Assembly: GCF_029675105.1 (NCBI RefSeq)
Contig: NZ_JAQQFV010000003.1
Span: forward strand, 434,001 to 498,000
DNA: 64,000 nucleotides
DNA from: Nocardia anocheti
GTDB taxonomy: Bacteria; Actinomycetota; Actinomycetes; Mycobacteriales; Mycobacteriaceae
Reading direction: 5' to 3'
Each line of letters opens with the position of its first letter. The first letter of the stretch is position 1. Under the pieces are notes generated by a model, which did not search any database, had not been told where the DNA came from, and worked only from the letters and a program-made list of their open reading frames with translations. Both the position numbers and the translations under genes were made by a program. Positions 18,456 through 29,440 of this stretch are shown here, piece by piece.

Positions 18456-20065
18456 CGGTGTCCACCTGCGGGCTGGGCCGCCTCAGGGGCGGGAACTGTC
18501 GGCGCGGGATCGTGCTGACCGATCGTCGACAGCGTGTGCCCCACCGCGGGATCCACCAGGTCGAGGATCGGTTTCGGATAGAAGCCGAGCACCAGCAGGG
18601 CCACGAGCAGCGGTACGACGACGGCCAGCTCACGGGGGACCAGATCGCGCAGGTGCTCGTTGCCCTGCTTCAACGGGCCGGTCATCATCCGCTGATACAG
18701 CCACAGCACGTAGATCGCGGCCAGCACCAGGGCTCCCGTCGCCACCACCGCGGCCACCTTGTATTTGCTGAAGGTGCCGATGAGGACGAGGAATTCGCTG
18801 ATGAACGGGGCGAGCCCCGGCAGCGACAGCGTAGCAAGACCGGCGATGAAGAACGTGCCAGCCAAGACCGGCGCGACCTTCTGCACCCCGCCGAAGTCCG
18901 CGATCATCCGGGTGCCGCGCCGCGAGACCAGGAACCCGGCGATGAGGAACAGTGCCGCCGTGGACAGTCCGTGGTTGACCATGTACAGGGTGGCGCCGGA
19001 CTGGGCTTGGCTGGTCATGGCGAAGATGCCGAGGATGATGAACCCGAAGTGCGAGATCGAGGTGTAGGCGATCAGGCGCATGACATCGGTCTGGCCGATC
19101 GCGAGCAGCGCGCCGTAGATGATGCCGATGACGGCCAGGGTGATCACCATGGGCGCGAATGTCGTCGAGGCCAGGGGGAACAGCAGCAGGCAGTAGCGCA
19201 GCATGCCGAACGTGCCGACCTTGTCGACCACCGCCATCATCAGCACCGCGCTCGACGGGGTCGCCGAGACCGCCGCGTCGGGCAGCCACGTGTGCAGCGG
19301 CCACAGCGGCGCTTTGACCGCGAACGCGAACAGGAAGCCGAGGAACAGCAGGTCCAGGACCGCGGCGCTGCCGCCCAGGCTGCCATCCTGCACCGCGGCG
19401 ACGATCAGGCGCAGATCGAAGGTGCCCGCGGAGTCGGTGCCGAGCCCGGCCCGCGCGGTGAGCACGTAGAGCCCGATCACCGCGGCCAGCATGATCAGTC
19501 CGCCGAACAGGTTGTACAGCAGGAACTTCACCGCCGCGCGCGAGCGTTGGGCGCGGACCGCCGCGTCGTCGGTGCGGGGTCCGAAACCGCCGATGAGGAA
19601 GTACATCGGGATGAGCATGGCCTCGAAGAAGATGTAGAACAGCAGCACGTCCAGCGCGAGGAACGAGATCAGCACCATCGACTCGACCAGCAGCATCAAC
19701 GCCATGTACAGGTGCACGGTCTTGCGGCCGTCACCGGCGGCGCGGTCGTCGTGCCAGCCCGCCAGGATCAGCAGCGGCAGCAGCACCGCGGTGAGCAGCA
19801 CAAGGGCGGTGGCGATGCCGTCGAGGCCGAGAGTGTAGCCGACGCCGAACGCCGGAATCCATTCGTGGGCTTCGACGAACTGGTACTGGTCGCCGCCGGG
19901 CTGGAACCGCACCGCGAGGACGACCGCCAGCGCGAGCACTCCGATCGACACCGCCAGGGCCAGCGCGCGGGCCACGGTGCGCCGTCCGGCGGGGACCACC
20001 AGGATCGCGGCCGCGCCGACCGCGGGGGCCAGCCAGAGCGTCGTCAGCCAGGGAAACGAGTTCAC
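18452..20065 (-). CDS. nuoM: NADH-quinone oxidoreductase subunit M
   Basis: A 537-residue antiporter-like membrane subunit. Signature stretches include [17 protein letters not shown] (the conserved Glu of helix 5), [12 protein letters not shown], the Lys helix [14 protein letters not shown] and [18 protein letters not shown]. It overlaps nuoL and nuoN by four bases on each side, consistent with a tightly coupled operon. It provides one of the proton channels in the membrane arm. Confidence 0.96.
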   Translation of the reverse strand: MNSFPWLTTLWLAPAVGAAAILVVPAGRRTVARALALAVSIGVLALAVVLAVRFQPGGDQYQFVEAHEWIPAFGVGYTLGLDGIATALVLLTAVLLPLLILAGWHDDRAAGDGRKTVHLYMALMLLVESMVLISFLALDVLLFYIFFEAMLIPMYFLIGGFGPRTDDAAVRAQRSRAAVKFLLYNLFGGLIMLAAVIGLYVLTARAGLGTDSAGTFDLRLIVAAVQDGSLGGSAAVLDLLFLGFLFAFAVKAPLWPLHTWLPDAAVSATPSSAVLMMAVVDKVGTFGMLRYCLLLFPLASTTFAPMVITLAVIGIIYGALLAIGQTDVMRLIAYTSISHFGFIILGIFAMTSQAQSGATLYMVNHGLSTAALFLIAGFLVSRRGTRMIADFGGVQKVAPVLAGTFFIAGLATLSLPGLAPFISEFLVLIGTFSKYKVAAVVATGALVLAAIYVLWLYQRMMTGPLKQGNEHLRDLVPRELAVVVPLLVALLVLGFYPKPILDLVDPAVGHTLSTIGQHDPAPTVPAPEAAQPAGGHR

Positions 20066-21948
20066 CAGAACCTCACCGCCAGCAGGGCAGCGGCCACCAG
20101 GGCCGCGCCGGTGAACATGGACAGGGCATAGGACCGCACGAAACCGGTCTGCACCGTGCGGATCCGCGCGGACAGGCCACCGATCGCGGCGGCGGTCCCG
20201 TTGACGATCCCGTCGACACCGCGCGCGTCGAGGAACACCAGCGCCCGGGTCAGATACTTGCCGGGCCGCTCGAAGGCCGCCTCGTTGACCGCGTCACCGT
20301 AGAGGTCCTTGCGCGCGGCCGTCGTCAGCACGCTCACCTTCTCGGGCGCGGTCTCGGGGACGGTGGTCTCGGCGTAGGCGCGGTAGGCGACGGCGACGCC
20401 GATCACCACCACGGTCAGCGCCAGCCCGGTGACGACGGCGGCCGGGATCACCGGTTCGGCGTGATGGGTGCCCACGACCGGGGCCAGCCAGTTCACCAGC
20501 GAGGAACCCCACACGAACAGGCCACCGGCGAAGACCGAACCGAACGCGAGCAGGATCATCGGCCCGGTCATCACGGCGGGTGCCTCGTGCGGGTGGGTGT
20601 CGGGTCGCCAGCGGCGTTCCCCGAAGAAGGTCATCAGCATGACGCGGGTCATGTAGAACGCGGTCAGGCCCGCGCCGACGAGCGTGACGGTGCCCAACAG
20701 GATGCCGACACCGCCGCCGTGGTCGAAGGCCGCCTCGATGATCTTGTCCTTGGAGAAGAACCCGGACAGTGGCGGCACTCCGATGATGGCCAGGTAGCCC
20801 AGCCCGAAGGTGACGAAGGTGATCGGCATGAACGTGCGCAGCCCGCCGTAGCGGCGCATGTCGGTCTCGTCGTCCATGGCGTGCATGACCGAACCGGCGC
20901 CGAGGAACAGTCCGGCCTTGAAGAAGCCGTGGGTGAGCAGGTGCATGATCGCGAACGCGTAGCCCGCCGGGCCGAGGCCGACGGCCAGGATCATGTACCC
21001 GATCTGGCTCATGGTGGAGGCGGCCAGCGCCTTCTTGATGTCGTCCTTGGCGCAGCCGATGATCGCGCCGAACAGCAGCGTCACCGCGCCGACGGCGAGT
21101 ACCGCCAGACGGGCGTTGGGCGCCAGGTCGTAGATGGGGTTGGCGCGCGCGATCAGGTAGACACCGGCGGTGACCATGGTGGCGGCGTGGATGAGCGCCG
21201 AGACCGGGGTGGGGCCCTCCATGGCGTCACCGAGCCAGGATTGCAGCGGCACCTGCGCGGATTTGCCGCAGGCGGCCAGCAACAGCAGCAGCCCGATCGC
21301 GGTGAGGGTGCCTTCGCTCGCCCCGGGGGTCGCGGCGAACACGGTGCGGAAGTCGAAGGAACCGAACGTCGCGAACATGGTCATCATGGCGATGGCCAGG
21401 CCCATGTCCCCGACCCGGTTGACGACGAACGCCTTCTTGGCCGCGGTGGCCGCCGACGGCTTGTGGTACCAGAACCCGATCAGCAGATAGGACGCGAGAC
21501 CGACGCCTTCCCACCCGAGGTAGAGCACCAGGAAGTTGTCGGCCAGGACCAACACCAGCATGGCGGCCAGGAACAGGTTGAGATAGCCGAAGAACCGGCG
21601 CCTGCCCTCGTCGTGGCTCATGTAGCCGATGGAGTACAGGTGGATCAGCGAGCCGACACCGGTGATGAGCAGCGCGAAGCAGATCGACAGCTGATCGAGT
21701 TGCAGGCCGAAACCGACCCGTAGCGCCCCGGTCGGCACCCATTCGAACAGTTGCAGGTGGATCGCGCGGTCGGCGTCGGCGCGGCCGAGCATCTCGGTGA
21801 AGGCGACCACGGCGATCGCGAACGAGGCCAGCGAGGCCACGGTGCCCAGGTAGTGGCCCCAGCGGTCGGCGCGGTGCCCGAGCAGCAACAGCACGATCGC
21901 GCCCGCGAGCGGCAGGGCGGGCAGCAGCCACAACGTTGCGGTACCCAT
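20062..21948 (-). CDS. nuoL: NADH-quinone oxidoreductase subunit L
   Basis: A 628-residue membrane protein, the most distal proton-pumping subunit. Diagnostic motifs are [50 protein letters not shown] and [18 protein letters not shown]. The long C-terminal part contains the amphipathic lateral helix region and a final hydrophobic anchor. It begins two bases after nuoK ends and overlaps nuoM by ATGA. Confidence 0.96.
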   Translation of the reverse strand: MGTATLWLLPALPLAGAIVLLLLGHRADRWGHYLGTVASLASFAIAVVAFTEMLGRADADRAIHLQLFEWVPTGALRVGFGLQLDQLSICFALLITGVGSLIHLYSIGYMSHDEGRRRFFGYLNLFLAAMLVLVLADNFLVLYLGWEGVGLASYLLIGFWYHKPSAATAAKKAFVVNRVGDMGLAIAMMTMFATFGSFDFRTVFAATPGASEGTLTAIGLLLLLAACGKSAQVPLQSWLGDAMEGPTPVSALIHAATMVTAGVYLIARANPIYDLAPNARLAVLAVGAVTLLFGAIIGCAKDDIKKALAASTMSQIGYMILAVGLGPAGYAFAIMHLLTHGFFKAGLFLGAGSVMHAMDDETDMRRYGGLRTFMPITFVTFGLGYLAIIGVPPLSGFFSKDKIIEAAFDHGGGVGILLGTVTLVGAGLTAFYMTRVMLMTFFGERRWRPDTHPHEAPAVMTGPMILLAFGSVFAGGLFVWGSSLVNWLAPVVGTHHAEPVIPAAVVTGLALTVVVIGVAVAYRAYAETTVPETAPEKVSVLTTAARKDLYGDAVNEAAFERPGKYLTRALVFLDARGVDGIVNGTAAAIGGLSARIRTVQTGFVRSYALSMFTGAALVAAALLAVRFW

Positions 21949-21949
21949 G

Positions 21950-22249
21950 TCAGAACTTCAGCAGGTTGGCGGTGTCGACCGAGGTCGACCGGCGGGCACG
22001 GAAGATCGTCATGATGATCGCCAGACCGACCACGACCTCGGCGGCGGCCACGACCATGGTGAAGAACGCGATCACCTGGCCGTCGAGGTTGCTGTGCAGT
22101 CGGGCGAAGGTGACGAAGGCCAGGTTCACCGCGTTGAGCATCAGCTCGATGCACATGAACACCACGATCGCGTTGCGGCGCAACAGCACTCCGGCGGCGC
22201 CGACGGTGAACAGCAGCGCAGACAGGAACAGGTAGTTCTCGGGGTTCAC
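21950..22249 (-). CDS. nuoK: NADH-quinone oxidoreductase subunit K
   Basis: A 99-residue protein with three membrane helices, the standard NuoK size. The conserved Glu of helix 2 is in [16 protein letters not shown], and [16 protein letters not shown] supplies the second acidic helix. The GTG start at 22249 overlaps the nuoJ stop. NuoK forms part of the half-channel near NuoJ and NuoN. Confidence 0.95.
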   Translation of the reverse strand: MNPENYLFLSALLFTVGAAGVLLRRNAIVVFMCIELMLNAVNLAFVTFARLHSNLDGQVIAFFTMVVAAAEVVVGLAIIMTIFRARRSTSVDTANLLKF

Positions 22250-23064
22250 CGGGGGCCTTCCTCGTCGTCCGTCGGGGTGACGTCGCGGCCCGCGCCCACC
22301 GAGAGCGCGGCGGCCTCGGTGTGGGCGCGGGTGCGGCGGTGACGCAGGATCGTGCTCACCGACAACTCCTCGAAGGATCCGTCGGGCAGTTGGGCCGGGC
22401 TGTCGACCGCGTTGTGCCGGGCGTACACACCGGGGGTGGGCAGCGGGGTCGCGCGCTGTCCGGTGCGGAACCGGTCGCGCGACATCTCGCGCTGACCACG
22501 ACGCGGGGTGAAGTGCTCGCGGTGGGCGAGCACCATGGCGCCGATGGTGGCGGTGATCAGCAGCGCGCCGGTGAGCTCGAACGCCCACACATAGCGCAGG
22601 AAGATCAGTTCGGCCAGTTCGGCGATGACGTCACGGTCGCCGAAACCGCGTCCCGGATAGCGGGTTCCGCTGTCGCTCAGCGCCGAACCGATCCCACCGA
22701 TGAGCAGCAGGCCGAACCCGAGACCCACCACGGCGGCGGCGATGCGTTGTCCGCGCAGGGTTTCGCGCAGGGATTCGGCGGAGTCGACACCCACCAGCAT
22801 CAGCACGAACAGGAACAGCATCATCACCGCGCCGGTGTAGACCACGATCTGCACCACGCCCAGGAACAGCGCGCCCTGCGCGATGTAGAACACGGCCAGC
22901 GCGATCATGGTGGCGGCCAGACACAGCGCCGAATGCACGGCCTTGGCCGCGGTCACCATGCCGAGCGCGCCGAGGATCGCGATCGGGGCCAGCACCCAGA
23001 ACAGCACCGCTTCGCCGGTGGAGGTGTCGGCGATCTCGGCGGCCACTACCTGTGTCGTGGTCAT
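22246..23064 (-). CDS. nuoJ: NADH-quinone oxidoreductase subunit J (long C-terminal tail)
   Basis: A 272-residue protein with five helices in its first ~185 residues, including [20 protein letters not shown], the pi-bulge helix region of NuoJ. The C-terminal ~85 residues ([18 protein letters not shown] onward) are polar, Arg-rich and probably extend into the cytoplasm. Such long tails are typical of actinobacterial NuoJ. It overlaps the nuoH-nuoI gene and nuoK by four bases each. Confidence 0.95.
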   Translation of the reverse strand: MTTTQVVAAEIADTSTGEAVLFWVLAPIAILGALGMVTAAKAVHSALCLAATMIALAVFYIAQGALFLGVVQIVVYTGAVMMLFLFVLMLVGVDSAESLRETLRGQRIAAAVVGLGFGLLLIGGIGSALSDSGTRYPGRGFGDRDVIAELAELIFLRYVWAFELTGALLITATIGAMVLAHREHFTPRRGQREMSRDRFRTGQRATPLPTPGVYARHNAVDSPAQLPDGSFEELSVSTILRHRRTRAHTEAAALSVGAGRDVTPTDDEEGPR

Positions 23065-24845
23065 CGCAGCACCTCCTCCGACGACGGGGTGGGCTGCACG
23101 CGGCCCAGGTAGTAGTCACCGGCGTCGGCGCCCGGAGCCATCGCGTGCGGCGGGGCCGTCATGCCGGGTTCCAGCGGGGCCAGCAACCGATCCTTCTCGT
23201 AGATGAGGTCGGCGCGGTTGTCGTCGGTGAGCTCGTACTCGTTGGTCATGGTGAGCGCGCGGGTCGGGCAGGCCTCGATGCACAGGCCGCAGCCGATGCA
23301 GCGCAGGTAGTTGATCTGGTAGACCCGCCCGTACCGTTCCCCGGGCGAGAACCGTTCGTCCTCGGTGTTGTCGGCGCCCTCGACATAGATGGCGTCCGCC
23401 GGGCACGCCCACGCGCACAGTTCGCAGCCGATGCACTTCTCGAGGCCGTCGTCGTACCGGTTGAGCTGGTGGCGGCCGTGATAGCGCGGCGCGGTCGGCA
23501 CCTTCTGTTCCGGATAGGACTCGGTGTTGGGCTTCTTGAACATGGTGGCCGCGGTGACCGCGAAGCCCGCCAGCGGATCCAGCAGCCCGACCTCGGGTTC
23601 CGCGGATACCGGACGTGGCGGCATCGGCGGCACCGGGAACCCGAGGAAGACCGCCGTTTTCGCGGGCTCGGGCTGCGGCAGCGGCGGTAGTCCTGGTGCT
23701 CGTCCCGCCCGCAGGAACGTCGCGATGAGCGCCGCGGTGATCACCAGGCCGACGCCGACGAGGATCGCGTTCTGGCCGGGGATGCCCTCGATGTCGAGGA
23801 CCCGGGCCGCGGCCACGATCATCACCCACACCAGCGAGGTCGGGATGAGCAGTTTCCAGCCCAGATTCATGAACTGGTCGTAGCGCAGGCGCGGCAGGGT
23901 GCCGCGCAGCCAGACGAACACGAACAGGAACGTCCACACCTTGAGGGTGAACCACAGCAGCGGCCACCAACCCGAGTTGGCGCCCTCCCACAGGCTGATC
24001 GGGAACGGCGCCCGCCAACCACCCAGGAACAGGGTCGTGGCCAGCGCCGACACCGTGGCCATGTTGACGTATTCGGCCAGCATGAACATGGCGAACTTCA
24101 GCGAGGAGTACTCGGTGTGGAAGCCGCCGACGAGTTCGCCTTCGGCTTCGGGCAGATCGAAGGGGGCGCGGTTGGTTTCGCCGACCATGGCCACGCAGTA
24201 GATGAGGAACGAGGGCAGCAGCAGGAACGCGTACCAGGTGCCCTCCTGCGCGGACACGATGCCCGAGGTCGCCATGGTGCCCGAGAGCAGGAACACGGTG
24301 GCGAAGGTCAGCGCCATGGCGATCTCGTAGGAGATCACCTGCGCGGTCGAGCGCAGCCCGCCCAGCAGCGGATACGTCGAATTCGACGACCACCCGGCCA
24401 AGACGATGCCGTACACGCCGATCGAGGTGATGGCCAGGATGTAGAGCACGCCGACGGGCATGTCGGTGAGCTGCAACGGGGTCCGGGTGCCGAAGATCGA
24501 CACCTCGGGGCCGAACGGGATCACCGCGAACGCCATGAACGCGGGGATCACCGAGATGATCGGGGCCAGCACGAAGATCGGCTTGTCCACCAGCGCCGGG
24601 ACGATGTCCTCCTTGAGGGCCATCTTCACGCCGTCGGCGATGGACTGCAGGACCCCACCGGGCCCGAGCCGGTTGGGGCCCAACCGCATCTGCATGCGCG
24701 CCACGACGCGACGTTCGGCGAACACCGCGATGAGCGGCACCATCATCAGATACACGAACACACCCAGCGCTTTGACGATCACCAGCCACAGCGGGTCGGT
24801 GCCGAAGACCGCGTCGGCCGCGAGATAGCGCACGGAATCACTCAT
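23061..24845 (-). CDS. nuoHI: NuoH-NuoI fusion protein (complex I quinone-site membrane subunit joined to two-cluster ferredoxin)
   Basis: One uninterrupted 594-codon frame encodes two subunits that are normally separate. Residues 1 to about 390 are Nuo[16 protein letters not shown], the charged loop [19 protein letters not shown] and eight membrane helices. A Pro-rich linker ([16 protein letters not shown], then [16 protein letters not shown]) leads into NuoI from about residue 412: [13 protein letters not shown], then [12 protein letters not shown] and [12 protein letters not shown] for clusters N6a and N6b. There is no stop between them. An internal Met408 (ATG at 23624) could also start a free 187-residue NuoI, but no good ribosome site precedes it. 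NuoH and NuoI touch in the assembled complex, so a fusion is structurally possible. A lost stop codon by sequencing error is the alternative. Confidence 0.9.
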   Translation of the reverse strand: MSDSVRYLAADAVFGTDPLWLVIVKALGVFVYLMMVPLIAVFAERRVVARMQMRLGPNRLGPGGVLQSIADGVKMALKEDIVPALVDKPIFVLAPIISVIPAFMAFAVIPFGPEVSIFGTRTPLQLTDMPVGVLYILAITSIGVYGIVLAGWSSNSTYPLLGGLRSTAQVISYEIAMALTFATVFLLSGTMATSGIVSAQEGTWYAFLLLPSFLIYCVAMVGETNRAPFDLPEAEGELVGGFHTEYSSLKFAMFMLAEYVNMATVSALATTLFLGGWRAPFPISLWEGANSGWWPLLWFTLKVWTFLFVFVWLRGTLPRLRYDQFMNLGWKLLIPTSLVWVMIVAAARVLDIEGIPGQNAILVGVGLVITAALIATFLRAGRAPGLPPLPQPEPAKTAVFLGFPVPPMPPRPVSAEPEVGLLDPLAGFAVTAATMFKKPNTESYPEQKVPTAPRYHGRHQLNRYDDGLEKCIGCELCAWACPADAIYVEGADNTEDERFSPGERYGRVYQINYLRCIGCGLCIEACPTRALTMTNEYELTDDNRADLIYEKDRLLAPLEPGMTAPPHAMAPGADAGDYYLGRVQPTPSSEEVLR

Positions 24846-27297
24846 GGCGGTGTTCCTTCATCCTGTCGTCGGCGCGGCGCAGGCGCACCACTGCGCCGGG
24901 CGTCACCCCGAGTTCGGCGGCGACCGTGGAACCGGGCGAGTGCAGCGGCAGCCACACGACCCGGTCGGGCAGGTCGGTGATCATCAGCGGGACGGTGATC
25001 TCGCCGCGGTCGGTGTAGACGATGACGTGATCGGCGTCGGCGGCTTCGATCTCGGCGGCGGTGGCGGCCGAGAGCCGGGCCACCGGTGGCCGCGCGACCC
25101 CGGCGAGGTTCGGTTCGCCGTCCTGCAGGCGTCCCGCGTCGAGCAGCATCCGCCACCCGGCCAGCACGGCGGTGCCGGGACCGGGCGCGGGTCGGGTCTG
25201 GCTGGTGTGTTCGGGGGCGGCGATCGGGTCACCGGTCCACGGGCCCAACGCGTCGAGTTCGGCGCGCGCGGCGGTGTGGTCGGGCAGCGCGATCGGTACG
25301 CCCATCTCGGCGGCCAGGGAATGCAGCACCCGCAGATCCGAGAGCGGGGCGGCCACCCGGCGGGTGGTGTCGAGCGGGGCCGCGGCGAACGGGCGCGGTC
25401 GACCCTCCCAGGTGCGGAAGGTGCCGGATTTCTCCATGGCGGTGGCGACCGGGAACACCACATCGGCGCGTTCGGTGACGGCACTGTGGCGGATCTCGAG
25501 GCTGACGACGAACCGCGCGGCGTCGATGGCGGCCAGCGCGGCGGCCGGGTCGGGCAGGTCGGCCGGATCGACCCCGCCGATGACCAGGGCCCCGGCTTGG
25601 GCGGCATTGGCGAGGATGCCCGCGGTGTCGCGGCCCAGGCTGACCGGCAGTTCGTCGGCCTGCCAGCGGTGTCGAACCTGTTGGCGGGCGGCCGGATCGA
25701 TGACCGGGCGGCCGCCGGGCAGCAGACTCGGCAGCGCACCGGCTTCGAGCGCGCCGCGTTCCCCGGCCCGGCGCGGGACCCAGGCGAGTTCGGCGCCGGT
25801 GGCCTCGGCCAACCGGAGGACCGCCGAGAGCGCGCCCGGACTGCCCGCGAGCCGTTCACCGGCCATGATCACCGCACCGGGACTACGCAGCAAGCCCATG
25901 AGTTCGGCGGCGTCGGGCGAGGTTTCGGCACCGATGGCGGCGAGCACCTCGGCCTCGGCGCAGGGCGGGGTCTGGATGAGCGCCCCGGCGAGCCGTTCGA
26001 GACCACGGGAGGCGAACGGCGCCAGCGACACCACCCGCAGCCCGTGCTTGCGGGTGGCCTTGCGCAACCGCAGGTAGACGATCGGCGACTCCTCCTCGGG
26101 CTCGAACCCGACGAGCAGCACCACCGGCGCCTGACTCAGCGCCTGATAGTCGACGCGCATCCCGCGCCCGGCGATCCGCGCGGCCAGGAACCGCTCCTCC
26201 TCCTCGGAGTGGACGCGGCTGCGGAAGTCGATGTCGTTGGTGGCCAACACCATTCGCGCGAATTTGCTGTAGGCGTAGGCCTCCTCCTCGGTGACCCGGC
26301 CGCCCACCAGCACTCCGGCATTGCCGATGGCAGCACGCAGCCCGGTCGCGGCGGCGGCCAGCGCTTCGGGCCAGGAGGCGGGGGCGAGCACGCCGTCCCA
26401 GCCGCGCACCAGCGGGGTGGTGAGCCGGTCGCGTTCGGTGGCGTAGGCGAAGGCCCAGCGGCCCTTGTCGCAGTTCCATTCCTCGTTGACCTGCGGATCG
26501 TCACCGGCCAGACGACGCAGGACCTTTCCGCGCCGGTGATCGGTGCGTTGCGCGCAGCCCGAGGCACAGTGTTCGCAGACACTCGGGGTGGAGACCAGGT
26601 CGAACGGGCGGGCCCGGAACCGGTAGGAGGTGCCGGTGAGCGCGCCGACCGGGCAGATCTGCACGGTGTTGCCGGAGAAGTACGAGTCCAGCGGCTCGGC
26701 CTGGGCGATGCCGACCTGTTGCAGCGCACCACGATCCATCAACTCGATGAACGGGTCACCGGCCACCTGCTGGGAGAAACGGGTACAGCGCGCGCACAGC
26801 ACACAGCGTTCCCGGTCCAGCAGCACCGCCGAGGACAGCGGGATCGGCTTGGGATAGGTGCGCTTCTCGCCCTCGAAACGGGATTCGGCGCTGCCGGTGG
26901 ACATGGCCTGGTTCTGCAGCGGGCATTCGCCGCCTTTGTCGCAGACCGGGCAGTCCAGCGGATGGTTGATCAGCAGCAGTTCCATCACCCCGCGCTGTGC
27001 CTTCTCCGCCGCCGGTGAGCTGAGCTGGGTGTGGGCGACCATGCCGTCGGTGACCGGGATCGTGCAGGAGGCCATCGGCTTGCGCTGCCCCTCGACCTCC
27101 ACCAGGCACTGCCTGCACGCGCCGACCGGTTCGAGCAGCGGGTGATCGCAGAACCGGGGGATCTGCACGCCGATGAGTTCGGCGGCACGGATCAGCAGGG
27201 TACCGGCGGGGACCTGGATGGTGGTGTCGTCGATGGTGACGCTCACCAGGTCGGCGGGCACGACCCCGCTGCTGTTGCCCGGGGCGATGGCGGTCAT
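24838..27297 (-). CDS. nuoG: NADH-quinone oxidoreductase subunit G
   Basis: An 819-residue iron-sulfur subunit of the peripheral arm. The N-terminal 2Fe-2S ferredoxin domain has [21 protein letters not shown]. The His-bearing 4Fe-4S N5 site is in [18 protein letters not shown], and [10 protein letters not shown] with QICPVGAL gives the next cluster. [10 protein letters not shown] and a later Cys (WNCDKGRW) form the extra N7-type cluster found in some bacteria. The rest is a molybdopterin-oxidoreductase-like domain without cofactor. The start at ATG 27297 overlaps the nuoF stop (ATGA); an upstream in-frame ATG lies inside nuoF and is not credible. It overlaps the nuoHI gene by eight bases. Confidence 0.95.
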   Translation of the reverse strand: MTAIAPGNSSGVVPADLVSVTIDDTTIQVPAGTLLIRAAELIGVQIPRFCDHPLLEPVGACRQCLVEVEGQRKPMASCTIPVTDGMVAHTQLSSPAAEKAQRGVMELLLINHPLDCPVCDKGGECPLQNQAMSTGSAESRFEGEKRTYPKPIPLSSAVLLDRERCVLCARCTRFSQQVAGDPFIELMDRGALQQVGIAQAEPLDSYFSGNTVQICPVGALTGTSYRFRARPFDLVSTPSVCEHCASGCAQRTDHRRGKVLRRLAGDDPQVNEEWNCDKGRWAFAYATERDRLTTPLVRGWDGVLAPASWPEALAAAATGLRAAIGNAGVLVGGRVTEEEAYAYSKFARMVLATNDIDFRSRVHSEEEERFLAARIAGRGMRVDYQALSQAPVVLLVGFEPEEESPIVYLRLRKATRKHGLRVVSLAPFASRGLERLAGALIQTPPCAEAEVLAAIGAETSPDAAELMGLLRSPGAVIMAGERLAGSPGALSAVLRLAEATGAELAWVPRRAGERGALEAGALPSLLPGGRPVIDPAARQQVRHRWQADELPVSLGRDTAGILANAAQAGALVIGGVDPADLPDPAAALAAIDAARFVVSLEIRHSAVTERADVVFPVATAMEKSGTFRTWEGRPRPFAAAPLDTTRRVAAPLSDLRVLHSLAAEMGVPIALPDHTAARAELDALGPWTGDPIAAPEHTSQTRPAPGPGTAVLAGWRMLLDAGRLQDGEPNLAGVARPPVARLSAATAAEIEAADADHVIVYTDRGEITVPLMITDLPDRVVWLPLHSPGSTVAAELGVTPGAVVRLRRADDRMKEHRHE

Positions 27298-28616
27298 CGG
27301 TTGGCTCCCTCTGCCGGGGCCCACACCGTGGCGCGGGCCGGATCGAACGGGCACCCACCGCGGCGCTGATGTTCGAGGTATTCCTCGCGGAAGTACTTCA
27401 GCGAGGAGAAGATCGGGCTGGCCGCGCCGTCACCGAGCGCGCAGAACGACTTGCCGTTGATGTTGTCGGCGATGTCGGCGAGCTTGGCCAGATCGGCCTC
27501 GGTACCCCTGCCCGCCTCCAGATCGCGCAGCAGCTGCACCAACCAATAGGTGCCCTCACGGCACGGGGTGCACTTGCCGCACGATTCGTGGGCGTAGAAC
27601 TCGGTCCAGCGCAACACCGCCCGCACGACACAGGTGGTGTCGTCGAAGATCTGCAGTGCCTTGGTACCGAGCATGGACCCGGCGGCGGCGACACCCTCGT
27701 AGTCCAGCGGCACATCGAGGTGTTCGTCGGTGAACAGCGGCGTCGAGGACCCGCCGGGCGTCCAGAATTTCAGGGTGTGCCCGGCCCGCACGCCTCCGGC
27801 GTAGCCGAGCAGTTCCCGCAGGGTGATGCCCAGCGGCGCCTCGTACTGCCCGGGCCGCGCGACATGTCCCGACAGCGAGTACAGCGTGAAACCGGGGGAC
27901 TTCTCCGAACCCATGGACCGGAACCATTCGGTGCCGTGGCGCAGAATCGCGGGCACGCTGGCGATGGATTCGACATTGTTGACCACCGTCGGGCACGCGT
28001 ACAGACCCGCCACGGCGGGGAACGGGGGCCGCAGGCGTGGCTGGCCGCGCCTGCCCTCGAGCGAGTCGAGCAGCGCGGTCTCCTCCCCGCAGATGTAGGC
28101 GCCCGCCCCGGCGTGCACGATCAGTTCCAGGTCCACGCCCGCACCGAGGATGTCGCGCCCGAGGAAGCCCGCCGCGTACGCTTCGGCCACCGCGGCCTGC
28201 AACCGGCGCAGGACCGGCACGACTTCTCCGCGCACGTAGATGAACGCGGTCCGCGCGCGGATGGCGTAGGCGGCGATGATCACGCCCTCGACGAGGGTGT
28301 GCGGGGTGGCCAGCATCAGCGGGATGTCTTTGCAGGTGCCGGGTTCGGATTCGTCGGCGTTGACGACGAGATAGTGCGGTTTCGTCGTACCGTCGGGGCC
28401 GGGCCCTTGCGGGATGAACGACCACTTCATCCCGGTGGGGAAGCCCGCGCCGCCGCGGCCGCGCAGCCCGGCGTCCTTGACCGTCTGGATCACCTCGTCG
28501 GGGGTCATCCGCAGGGCGGCGCGCAGACCTTCGTAGCCGCCGGTGGCGGTGTAGCTGTCGAGGGTCCAGGATCGGGGTTCGGCCCAGTGGGCGCTGAGCA
28601 CGGAGGTCAGGGTCAT
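27294..28616 (-). CDS. nuoF: NADH-quinone oxidoreductase subunit F
   Basis: A 440-residue flavoprotein subunit that oxidises NADH. The FMN/NADH site includes [16 protein letters not shown] (residues about 48-63) and [15 protein letters not shown]. The N3 4Fe-4S cluster is bound by [12 protein letters not shown] near the C-terminus plus a later Cys in [16 protein letters not shown] 28616 begins two bases before the nuoE stop would be reached on this strand, so the genes are nearly abutting. The nuoG start overlaps its stop. Confidence 0.96.
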   Translation of the reverse strand: MTLTSVLSAHWAEPRSWTLDSYTATGGYEGLRAALRMTPDEVIQTVKDAGLRGRGGAGFPTGMKWSFIPQGPGPDGTTKPHYLVVNADESEPGTCKDIPLMLATPHTLVEGVIIAAYAIRARTAFIYVRGEVVPVLRRLQAAVAEAYAAGFLGRDILGAGVDLELIVHAGAGAYICGEETALLDSLEGRRGQPRLRPPFPAVAGLYACPTVVNNVESIASVPAILRHGTEWFRSMGSEKSPGFTLYSLSGHVARPGQYEAPLGITLRELLGYAGGVRAGHTLKFWTPGGSSTPLFTDEHLDVPLDYEGVAAAGSMLGTKALQIFDDTTCVVRAVLRWTEFYAHESCGKCTPCREGTYWLVQLLRDLEAGRGTEADLAKLADIADNINGKSFCALGDGAASPIFSSLKYFREEYLEHQRRGGCPFDPARATVWAPAEGANR

Positions 28617-28617
28617 C

Positions 28618-29313
28618 TCAGGCCCCCTGCCCGTCGTCTTCGGCGTCCGCGGCGCGCAGTCCGGCCAGGGTCGCCGCACCGGGGGCGCCGTCGAGGGCGC
28701 CGGGACGCTCGTCGGGGAATCCGGCCAGGATGCGGGCGGTTTCGCGGAACGTGCACAGCGGCGCGCCCCGGGTGGGACGCACCTGGTGTCCGGCGCGCAG
28801 GGCGTCGGTGATCGCGACGGCGGATTCGGGGGTCTGGTTGTCGAAGAACTCCCAGTTCACCATCATGACCGGCGCGTAATCGCAGGCGGCATTGCACTCG
28901 ACGTGTTCGAGGGTGATCGCGCCGTCCTCGGTGGTCTCGCCGTGGCCGATGCCCAGATGCTGTCGCAGTGTGGCGTAGATGGCGTCACCGCCGAGGACCG
29001 CGCACAGCGTGTTGGTGCAGACGCCGACGTGGTAGTCGCCGGTGGGGGTGCGCCGGTACATCGAGTAGAAGGTGGCCACGGCGGTGACCTCGGCGCCGGT
29101 GAGGCCCAGATGGTCGGCGCAGAAATCGATGCCGGTGCCGGTGACACAACCCTCCTCGGCTTGCACCAGGTGCAGCAGGGGCAGCAGGGCCGAGCGCGGG
29201 TGCGGGTAGCGGGCGATGACCTCCTTCGCGTCGAGTTCGAGGCGCTGGCGGACATGCGGTGGATACGGCTCGGGGCGGGTGGTGAGGTTCAGCAGGATGG
29301 GAGTGGTCGTCAT
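28618..29313 (-). CDS. nuoE: NADH-quinone oxidoreductase subunit E
   Basis: A 231-residue thioredoxin-fold subunit carrying the N1a 2Fe-2S cluster. The four Cys ligands are in HVGVCTNTLCAVLGG and EHVECNAACDYAPV. The N-terminal helix pair (AKEVIARYPHPRSALLPLL) matches the family. The C-terminal ~45 residues after RETARILAGF are an Ala/Gly-rich extension. Its ATG overlaps the stop of a 40-codon mini-ORF that bridges from nuoD, so translation may be relayed. Confidence 0.95.
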   Translation of the reverse strand: MTTTPILLNLTTRPEPYPPHVRQRLELDAKEVIARYPHPRSALLPLLHLVQAEEGCVTGTGIDFCADHLGLTGAEVTAVATFYSMYRRTPTGDYHVGVCTNTLCAVLGGDAIYATLRQHLGIGHGETTEDGAITLEHVECNAACDYAPVMMVNWEFFDNQTPESAVAITDALRAGHQVRPTRGAPLCTFRETARILAGFPDERPGALDGAPGAATLAGLRAADAEDDGQGA

Positions 29314-29432
29314 CGGTCAACGCCTCCGAAAGCAGGCCCGGGCACAGGTCCGGGCACGGGCGTGTAGGGATTGGTCATCGGTCCACTCCGCAGAATGAGG
29401 GTCCGGGCACGGGCGTGTAGGGGGTTGGTCAT
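29310..29432 (-). CDS. 40-codon mini-ORF bridging nuoD and nuoE
   Basis: The mini-ORF starts [13 protein letters not shown] and ends PAFGGVDR. Its ATG overlaps the nuoD stop (ATGA) and its own stop overlaps the nuoE ATG (ATGA). It contains MTNP twice and the ending GGVDR repeats the last five residues of nuoD, reflecting a local duplication (repeat at 29348-29386 and 29401-29440). It is unlikely to make a stable protein. The exact overlaps on both sides suggest it carries ribosomes from nuoD to nuoE across the 115-bp spacer. It could also be a chance frame produced by the duplication. Confidence 0.45.
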   Translation of the reverse strand: MTNPLHARARTLILRSGPMTNPYTPVPGPVPGPAFGGVDR

Positions 29433-29440
29433 CGGTCCAC
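29348..29440. repeat. Imperfect direct repeat (39/40 bp, two copies) in the nuoD-nuoE spacer
   Basis: Copy 1 (29348-29386) and copy 2 (29401-29440) both run from GTCCGGGCACGGGCG to TTGGTCATCGGTCCAC. They differ only by GGGATT versus GGGGGTT in the middle and are separated by 14 bp. On the coding strand each copy begins GTGGACCGATGACCAA, which is the end of nuoD and an ATGA junction. A third, shorter version (GTTGACCGATGACG) sits at the nuoE start. This looks like a tandem duplication of a gene junction. Confidence 0.85.

Noticed and set aside
16809..18518. Long plus-strand frame (about 569 codons) rich in Gln/Arg/Asp opposite nuoN
   Set aside because: It is the antisense shadow of a membrane-protein gene in GC-rich DNA; composition is low-complexity and it has no ribosome site or family motif. 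The same applies to long frames opposite nuoM, nuoL and nuoG.
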